Below are positions 45,313 to 50,577 of a DNA stretch of 50,577 bases, piece by piece (the first letter of the stretch is position 1; every line of letters begins with the position of its first letter). Both the position numbers and the translations under genes were made by a program. The notes beneath the pieces were generated by a model. That model searched no databases and was not told the origin of the DNA. It saw only the letters and a program-made list of their open reading frames with translations. The stretch is from Candidatus Blautia faecavium (GTDB taxonomy: Bacteria > Bacillota > Clostridia > Lachnospirales > Lachnospiraceae). The stretch is taken from assembly GCA_019118425.1 (NCBI GenBank), contig DWYZ01000087.1:1-50577 (forward strand), in the 5' to 3' direction.

Positions 45313-46158
45313 TTAAAAGGGGAGTGTGATCTCTCCATCGAATACGGTAACTGCCTCTCCGGTCATATAAACAATGTTTTCCTGTCTGTCCCAGAGGATC
45401 TGCAGATCCCCGCCAAGAAGCTTTACTGTGACCGGTACGTCTTCATCTACAAGTCCGTTTAAGACAGAAGCCACAGCCACAGCGCAGGCACCGGTTCCGC
45501 AGGCTAAGGTTTCGCCGGAACCCCGTTCCCATACCCGCATAGATAAAGTGCGGCGGTCGATCACTTTTACAAATTCAGTATTTACTCTGTCTGGAAAAAT
45601 AATATGGTTTTCAAAAAGCGGCCCTATTTTTTCAATCTCCAGGTTATCAAGATCCTCCACATAAACTACAGCATGGGGATTTCCCATAGAGACGGCAGTA
45701 AAGCGGTAAGTGTTTCCTTCTATTTCGATAGGAGCATCAATCACTTCCTCTGATTCAGAAACAACCGGGATCAGACGAGCTGTAAGAACCGGGGAACCCA
45801 TATTTACCCTTACCATGGAAACCTTTCCGTCTCGGACAGCCAGATCCACATATTTGATGCCGCTTTTTGTGGCGATGCTAAGGGAAGTTTTGTCTACGAT
45901 GCCATGGTCATAAACGTATTTAGCTACGCAGCGGATGCCGTTCCCGCACATAGCTCCCTGGGAACCGTCCAGGTTATACATATCCATTTCACAATCTGCT
46001 TCCTCTGAAGGTTTGATGAGGATCAGGCCGTCAGAACCGATTCCGAAATGCCTGTCGCTGACAAACCGGGCTACGGCAGCGGGATCGATCACAGTCTCCT
46101 CAAAACAGTTTACATATACATAATCATTGCCTATTCCGTGCATTTTGGTAAATTTCAT
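45313..46158 (-). CDS. dapF: Diaminopimelate epimerase
   Basis: A 281-residue cofactor-free epimerase converting LL- to meso-diaminopimelate for lysine and peptidoglycan. The two catalytic cysteines are in AMCGNGIRCVAKY (Cys71) and ACGTGACAVAVAS (near 225). N-terminal MKFTKMHGIGNDYVYV is typical. AGGAGGG precedes the ATG. It follows hydF on the same strand with an 83-bp gap. Confidence 0.95.
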   Translation of the reverse strand: MKFTKMHGIGNDYVYVNCFEETVIDPAAVARFVSDRHFGIGSDGLILIKPSEEADCEMDMYNLDGSQGAMCGNGIRCVAKYVYDHGIVDKTSLSIATKSGIKYVDLAVRDGKVSMVRVNMGSPVLTARLIPVVSESEEVIDAPIEIEGNTYRFTAVSMGNPHAVVYVEDLDNLEIEKIGPLFENHIIFPDRVNTEFVKVIDRRTLSMRVWERGSGETLACGTGACAVAVASVLNGLVDEDVPVTVKLLGGDLQILWDRQENIVYMTGEAVTVFDGEITLPF

Positions 46159-46241
46159 AAGGTTAAGTCCCTCCTGTATTTATCTAAATATACTCCCAAC
46201 AGTTTCCTATCATATAACAAAAATGTTATCAATGGGTGAAA

Positions 46242-47474
46242 TCATGGTAAAAATTTCAAGATTTCAGGAAATGGTTCCAGACTGCGGCGCAGAATTCCTG
46301 TCACCTGAGCGATCAAAATGCCATAATTAGTCACAGGCACCCCCTGATCCTGGCAGCAGGCGATCCGGTATTTCATTTCTCTTTCATTGAGCATGCAGCC
46401 TCCGCAGTGGACCACCAGTTTGTAAGAAGAAAGGTCGTCGGGAAATTCTGTGCCAGAGGTAAAGACAAATTCTGGTTCCTTTTTTGTATATTCCCGTATC
46501 CATTTAGGAATTTTATAGGTTCCGATATCGTCACACTGGCGATGATGGGTGCAGCCCTCTGCGACCAGGATCTTATCTCCGTTTTCAATGGAAGAAAGAG
46601 CGGCAGCGCCCTGTACTGCTGTCCCCAAATCTCCTTTATATCTGGCAAAGAGAATGGAAAAAGAGGTAAGGGGGATCGTTTCCGGAGTATCCTGGGATAC
46701 CCGCTTAAAGGCCTGACTGTCTGTGACTACCAGCTTGGGACAGACGCCTTTTGAAAGAAAATGGTTAAGGGTATCCTTAAGCTCTGTGTCCCGCACCACC
46801 AGGGAAAGAGCACCCCGTTCCAGAATATCACGGATGGTCTGCTGCTGGGGAAGAATCAGCCTTCCTTTAGGAGCCGCCTTGTCAATAGGCACCACTAGGA
46901 TCACAAGATCCAGAGGGGAGATTAGGTCTGCGATAATGGGATACTTGTGTGTATCCTCCGGTTTCAGAGACGCAAGCTTTTCCTTTAAGAGTTCGATGTT
47001 GATTCTTTTTTCTGCGCTGACCCAGAGTTCATTGGAATTCTCTGCGTCCTTTTCCAAAAGATCCTTCTTCTCTTCTGGAAGAAGATCCGACTTATTGTAA
47101 ACAATAAGATAAGGAATATTTTTTGCCTGGAAACGCTGGATCAGGGCTTCTTCCTCTTTCGTGATCCCTATTGTTCCATCTACGATCAAAACTGCAATAT
47201 CCGTTTTATTTAAAACCTGGTAACTTTTCTGAACCCGGAGCTTTCCAAGAGCTCCCTCGTCATCAATGCCAGGGGTGTCGATCACCATAACCGGGCCAAG
47301 GGGTAAAAGCTCCATGGTCTTAAATACCGGGTCAGTGGTAGTCCCTTTGACCTCGGAAACAATAGCCAGGTTCTGGTTGGTGACTGCGTTGATGATGCTG
47401 GACTTTCCGGCATTGCGTTTTCCAAAAAAGCTGATATGTACCCGCTCAGAAGCAGGTGTTTGATTCATTCCCAT
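46242..47474 (-). CDS. hydF: [FeFe]-hydrogenase maturation GTPase HydF
   Basis: A 410-residue scaffold protein for assembling the H-cluster. The N-terminal GTPase domain has G1 GKRNAGKSSIIN, G3 DTPGIDD and G4 NKSD. The C-terminal cluster domain has EGCTHHRQCDDIG and VVHCGGCM, the HydF Cys/His ligands. The start at 47474 is preferred to a long upstream extension because AGGAGG lies before it and HydF proteins begin here. HydE and HydG are not in the window. Presence of HydF implies a hydrogenase elsewhere in the genome. Confidence 0.94.
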   Translation of the reverse strand: MGMNQTPASERVHISFFGKRNAGKSSIINAVTNQNLAIVSEVKGTTTDPVFKTMELLPLGPVMVIDTPGIDDEGALGKLRVQKSYQVLNKTDIAVLIVDGTIGITKEEEALIQRFQAKNIPYLIVYNKSDLLPEEKKDLLEKDAENSNELWVSAEKRINIELLKEKLASLKPEDTHKYPIIADLISPLDLVILVVPIDKAAPKGRLILPQQQTIRDILERGALSLVVRDTELKDTLNHFLSKGVCPKLVVTDSQAFKRVSQDTPETIPLTSFSILFARYKGDLGTAVQGAAALSSIENGDKILVAEGCTHHRQCDDIGTYKIPKWIREYTKKEPEFVFTSGTEFPDDLSSYKLVVHCGGCMLNEREMKYRIACCQDQGVPVTNYGILIAQVTGILRRSLEPFPEILKFLP

Positions 47475-47559
47475 AGTGCCCTCCTTAATAAATGAAAATT
47501 GATAACATCTTATTATATTAGCACATTTTGATTTCGTTTTGTAAAAATGTTTTCCGGTA

Positions 47560-47632
47560 TTGCATTTTAGAAAAAACATGGTAAAATAAAAGTCACGATG
47601 TAGAAATATACATAACATGTGCATAAATATGC
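47560..47632 (+). promoter_or_regulatory. Promoter and palindrome before the amino acid ABC transporter
   Basis: TTGCAT (47560-47565) and TAAAAT (47582-47587) with a 16-bp spacer. A perfect palindrome GCATAAATATGC (47621-47632) lies between the transcription start and the ribosome-binding site; it resembles half of an ArgR box, a weak similarity. Confidence 0.5.
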
Positions 47633-47650
47633 CAATAAGGAGGAAGAAAA

Positions 47651-48436
47651 ATGAAAAACATGAAAAAGTTTGCGGCACTGACACTGAGTGCGGCTATGGC
47701 AGCTGCTATGGCGGTACCGGTATCTGCAGCGGAGATCACATCCAGCGAGGATCTTCCAGGTAAGAGGATTGGTGTTCAGTTGGGAACCACAGGCGATTTG
47801 GAGGCTTCTGAATATGAAGCAGAAGGAGCTACTGTTGAGAGATACAGCAAAGGAAGTGAAGCGATTCTTGCGTTAAAGGCAGATCAGCTTGACTGTGTGA
47901 TCATTGATTCCCAGCCGGCAGCGAAATTTGTGGAGCTGAACGATGACCTTAAGATCCTGGATGAGCCGCTTACAGAAGAGGAGTACGCCATTTGCTTAAA
48001 GAAAGGAAATGACGAACTTTTGGAAAAAATCAACGGTGCATTAAAAGAATTGAAAGAGGATGGTACCGTTGACAGTATCATGGACAATTATATCGGCGAT
48101 AATATCGGCGAGACTCCCTATGAATCTCCGGAAGATGTAGATCGCTCCAACGGGACTTTAGTCATGGCTACGAACGCTGAGTTTGAGCCATACGAATATC
48201 ATGACGGAGATGACATCGTAGGCATTGATGTAGATATCGCACAGGCTATCTGTGATAAGCTTGGTTACGAGCTGGAAGTAGAAGATATGGAATTTGATGC
48301 GATCCTTCCGGCTGTTCAGTCTGGAAAAGCTGATTTTGGCGCAGCAGGTATGACAGTTACAGAAGACCGTTTGTCAAGCGTTGACTTTACAGATACTTAT
48401 GCAGATGCCAGCCAGGTTATCATTGTAAAGAAATAA
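47651..48436 (+). CDS. Substrate-binding protein of amino acid ABC transporter, circularly permuted
   Basis: A 261-residue secreted protein: signal peptide (residues 1-27, cleavage after VSAA) and type II binding-protein sequence in unusual order. Residues 28-150 match the second half of GlnH/HisJ-type proteins (DLPGKRIGVQLGTTGDLEA, CVIIDSQPAAKF, DELLEKINGALKELKEDGTV). A linker (151-168) leads to residues 169-261, which match the first half (LVMATNAEFEPYEY, GIDVDIAQAI, DFGAAGMTVTEDRLSSVDFT). Normally the order is the reverse, so the gene is a circular permutation. No lipobox Cys is seen, which is unusual for a Gram-positive binding protein. The permease and ATPase genes follow in order. Confidence 0.88.
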   Translation: MKNMKKFAALTLSAAMAAAMAVPVSAAEITSSEDLPGKRIGVQLGTTGDLEASEYEAEGATVERYSKGSEAILALKADQLDCVIIDSQPAAKFVELNDDLKILDEPLTEEEYAICLKKGNDELLEKINGALKELKEDGTVDSIMDNYIGDNIGETPYESPEDVDRSNGTLVMATNAEFEPYEYHDGDDIVGIDVDIAQAICDKLGYELEVEDMEFDAILPAVQSGKADFGAAGMTVTEDRLSSVDFTDTYADASQVIIVKK

Positions 48437-48540
48437 TTCCAAGTAACCAGGTGACAGAGCTGTTGACCTTTGGTTGCTTTATATCCATTCATCCGGTTTA
48501 TTTCTGATTGATGCAGAGGATACAAATTACGGCTTGGATA

Positions 48541-48583
48541 CAGCCCGCCTGTCGCCTTAGGGCGAATAAAAAGGCGGGCTGCG
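48541..48583 (+). terminator. Intercistronic hairpin between binding protein and permease genes
   Basis: CAGCCCGCCT and AGGCGGGCTG form a strong stem with an inner TCGCC/GGCGA stem; only a short A-run and no T-tract follows. It more likely limits downstream expression or stabilises upstream mRNA than fully terminates. Confidence 0.6.
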
Positions 48584-48661
48584 TTGATGTTTGCCAGTGA
48601 GTCGGCGAAAGCAGAAACATTTGTCAGCAGTTTTTATTTAAGAGAATAAGAGGAAAGGAAA

Positions 48662-49360
48662 ATGATATTAGCTAGTATACAAGACGATTTATATATCAAT
48701 TTTATAAAAGACGGTCGTTATATGTGGCTGGTAGACGGATTAAAGACTACGCTTATCATAACGCTTTTTGCCGTTATTGTAGGAATCATTATTGGCTTTA
48801 TTGTGGCAATCATCCGTTCTACCCATGATAAATCAGGGAAATTTAAGATTCTGAATGCAGTCTGCCGTGTGTATCTTACAGTAATCCGCGGCACGCCTAC
48901 CATGATCCAGCTTCTGATCATGAATTTTGTAATTTTTGCCTCTGTAAATATGAATAAGATTATCGTGGGCGGTCTGGCCTTCGGCATCAATTCCGGCGCT
49001 TATGTAGCGGAGATCGTCCGCTCCGGGATCATGTCCATTGATGAAGGGCAGACAGAAGCGGGAAGAAGCCTGGGACTTAACTTTTCCCAGACCATGCGGC
49101 TGATCGTTATGCCGCAGGCATTTAAAAATGTTCTGCCTGCACTGGTGAACGAATTTATTGTTTTGATTAAGGAAACATCCATTATCGGATACATTGGAAT
49201 GATGGACCTGACCAGAGGCGCTATGCTTATCCAAAGCCGTACTTACAATGCTTTCTGGCCCTTAATGGCAGCGGCTGCCATCTATTTGATCATTGTTATG
49301 ATCCTGACCTTTGCTATGAATAAGCTGGAAAGGAGGCTGAGGACAAGTGAGCGTCGATAA
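48662..49360 (+). CDS. Polar amino acid ABC transporter permease
   Basis: A 232-residue permease of the HisM/GlnP group with five helices. It has the conserved cytoplasmic EAA-type loop [21 protein letters not shown] and an N-terminal helix ([20 protein letters not shown]). It follows the permuted binding protein and overlaps the ATPase gene by 14 bases. GAGGAAAGG precedes the ATG. Together the three genes form one importer for polar amino acids. Confidence 0.94.
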   Translation: MILASIQDDLYINFIKDGRYMWLVDGLKTTLIITLFAVIVGIIIGFIVAIIRSTHDKSGKFKILNAVCRVYLTVIRGTPTMIQLLIMNFVIFASVNMNKIIVGGLAFGINSGAYVAEIVRSGIMSIDEGQTEAGRSLGLNFSQTMRLIVMPQAFKNVLPALVNEFIVLIKETSIIGYIGMMDLTRGAMLIQSRTYNAFWPLMAAAAIYLIIVMILTFAMNKLERRLRTSERR

Positions 49361-50093
49361 AAGTAAGGTATTGATCGAAGTGCAGGGCCTGGAAAAGGCT
49401 TTTGGAAGCCATCAGGTATTAGATGGAATTTCCACGGATATCTGCCAGGGAGAAGTAGTCGTGGTAATCGGGCCGTCTGGTTCGGGAAAATCTACATTTC
49501 TGCGCTCCTTAAATCTTTTAGAAAAGCCTACCGGCGGCAGGGTCCTGTTTGAAGGAACGGATATCACAGATCCGAAAGTAGATATTAACCGCCATCGTCA
49601 GAAAATTGGCATGGTTTTTCAGCAGTTTAATCTGTTTCCCCATAAAACAGTGAAAGAAAACATTATGCTTGCCCCCGTTACGTTAAAACTGATGACGCCC
49701 CAGGAGGCAGACAAACGTGCCCAGGAGCTGCTAGAGAGAGTAGGCCTTCCAGAGAAGGCGGATTCTTATCCGGATATGCTTTCAGGCGGGCAGAAACAGC
49801 GTATCGCCATAGCTAGGGCTTTAGCGATGAATCCGGATGTGATGCTGTTTGATGAGCCTACCTCGGCTTTGGATCCGGAAATGGTGGGCGAGGTACTGGA
49901 GCTTATGAAGGAATTGGCCGAATCTGGAATGACTATGGTGGTGGTAACCCATGAGATGGGATTCGCCGGAGAGGTAGCTACCAGGGTGGTATTTATTGAC
50001 GACGGAAAAATCCAGGAGGAGAATACTCCGGAAGAATTTTTCGCCCATCCGAAAAATAAGCGTCTGCAGGACTTTTTGTCTAAGGTGCTTTAA
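49347..50093 (+). CDS. Polar amino acid ABC transporter ATP-binding protein
   Basis: A 248-residue GlnQ/HisP-type ATPase: Walker [14 protein letters not shown]-loop [12 protein letters not shown], signature [15 protein letters not shown], Walker [14 protein letters not shown] and H-loop VVTHEMGFA. It starts with GTG at 49347, inside the permease gene, with AGGAGG about ten bases upstream. A terminator follows 37 bases after its stop. Confidence 0.95.
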   Translation: MSVDKSKVLIEVQGLEKAFGSHQVLDGISTDICQGEVVVVIGPSGSGKSTFLRSLNLLEKPTGGRVLFEGTDITDPKVDINRHRQKIGMVFQQFNLFPHKTVKENIMLAPVTLKLMTPQEADKRAQELLERVGLPEKADSYPDMLSGGQKQRIAIARALAMNPDVMLFDEPTSALDPEMVGEVLELMKELAESGMTMVVVTHEMGFAGEVATRVVFIDDGKIQEENTPEEFFAHPKNKRLQDFLSKVL

Positions 50094-50129
50094 GTGTAAT
50101 TTTGCTATAAAACAATATGAAAAAGTAAT

Positions 50130-50189
50130 ATTTCCCCTCTTGGACAGATTGGAAAAAGAATGCTGATCTGTTTGGGAGGGGATTTTTTT
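50130..50189 (+). terminator. Terminator of the amino acid ABC operon
   Basis: TCCCCTC and TTGGACAGAT on one side pair with ATCTGTTTGG and GAGGGGA on the other, followed by seven T. Confidence 0.8.
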
Positions 50190-50230
50190 GAAAAAGGGAT
50201 ATAAAGACAGAGATCTGTATATAATAAAAT

Positions 50231-50375
50231 CATGATTATGTGTAATTTAAAACGATTAAAAAACTTGAAAACGTGTAATATATAGGAAATAAAAATCTTC
50301 AAAACGTGTATTATGCAGAGATTAAAAATCTTGAAAATGTGTGATTTGACAGTTTTAAAAATCTTGAAAACGTGG
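50231..50375 (+). repeat. 33-bp-period direct repeat array
   Basis: CTTGAAAACGTGT-type cores occur at 50264, 50297, 50330 and 50363, exactly 33 bp apart; a weaker copy (CATGATTATGTGT) is at 50231, again 33 bp before. Cores are preceded by TAAAAA(A/T) and separated by about 12 variable bases. Each core has a TTGAAA resembling a -35 box. The array ends 50 bases before the start of the AAA ATPase gene. It is too short and irregular for CRISPR. Confidence 0.8.
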
Positions 50376-50425
50376 TAAAATGGTAAATATAGAAATATAA
50401 AACATTTATTCCGCAGGAGGGGTAT

Positions 50426-50577
50426 ATGGACAGAAAAATTTATAAAGAGCTTATTGGATGGAAGCAAGACGGAGCCGGAAAAACTGCTTTGCTAATAGAT
50501 GGTGCCCGCCGTGTAGGAAAAAGTTATATTGCAGAAAAATTTGCAAAAGAAGAATATAAAAGTTATATTTTAATTGA
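50426..50577 (+). CDS. AAA-family ATPase, N-terminal fragment cut by the window
   Basis: Fifty codons are visible, starting with ATG at 50426 after a perfect AGGAGGGG site. The Walker A motif IDGARRVGKSYIAEKF is near residues 24-40, and the opening YKELIGWKQ fits the large family of AAA ATPases with a C-terminal DUF4143 domain. The rest lies beyond the right edge. Family function is unknown. The repeat array upstream may control it. Confidence 0.75.
   Translation, partial: MDRKIYKELIGWKQDGAGKTALLIDGARRVGKSYIAEKFAKEEYKSYILI

Noticed and set aside
50231-50375. CRISPR array
   Set aside because: The conserved core is only about 20 bp with 12-bp gaps and no cas genes are seen; spacing and unit length do not fit.
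50105-50467. Minus-strand open frame with an 11-residue repeat pattern across the 33-bp array
   Set aside because: The periodicity follows from 33 being a multiple of three. There is no ribosome-binding site, and the frame overlaps a terminator and the start of the AAA ATPase gene.

Overview
The window looks like a chromosomal segment of a Lachnospiraceae-type member of the Clostridia. Supporting signs are strong AGGAGG ribosome-binding sites, sigma-A promoters with 17-18 bp spacers, a Trp T-box riboswitch, an anaerobic class III ribonucleotide reductase, the [FeFe]-hydrogenase maturase HydF, a Csp-like subtilase and a Bce-type two-component/ABC module. I cannot fix the genus from sequence alone. 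No rRNA, tRNA, CRISPR array, phage or complete insertion sequence was seen. Both edges cut a gene.

Layout. 1-5.5 kb: 5'-cut Csp-like S8 protease, secreted acidic protein, a decayed lipoprotein/cyclophilin-like gene with a 244-bp MITE in front of it, LysE exporter, an SDR relic and a YitT/YczE-type membrane protein. 5.6-8.5 kb: cutC, an MBL-fold protein and a LacI-type regulator. 8.8-12.6 kb: glgP-malQ alpha-glucan operon, probably under the divergent LacI regulator. 12.8-14.8 kb: two-gene ABC exporter. 14.8-17.2 kb: cysK-like and hisC behind a leader with an early terminator. 17.2-27.4 kb: conserved housekeeping block rho, rpmE, DUF1385, prmC, prfA, nucleotidyltransferase, glmM, TPR lipoprotein, hflX. 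27.4-31.9 kb: nrdD under tandem NrdR boxes, then a Trp T-box and a TrpB2-type synthase. 32-36.3 kb: acyl-CoA ligase and sodium:solute symporter on mirrored divergent promoters, with an amidohydrolase. 36.5-41.6 kb: ACT protein and a complete BceRS-BceAB-like module. 42-43.5 kb: azlCD and a small anchored protein. 43.6-47.5 kb on the minus strand: fucose/arabinose isomerase-family protein, dapF, hydF. 47.6-50.1 kb: polar amino acid ABC transporter. 50.2 kb to the edge: a 33-bp-period repeat array and the start of an AAA ATPase.

Most notable observations. The substrate-binding protein at 47.65-48.44 kb has its two lobe modules in reversed order, which reads as a circular permutation. A 33-bp-period repeat array precedes the AAA ATPase. 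Three families of palindromic non-coding repeats are present: a MITE with an 8-bp target duplication, a modular hairpin element placed directly before the ribosome-binding sites of rho and hflX, and a roughly 170-bp palindrome before azlC. All functions are inferred from reading the sequence; no database search was run.
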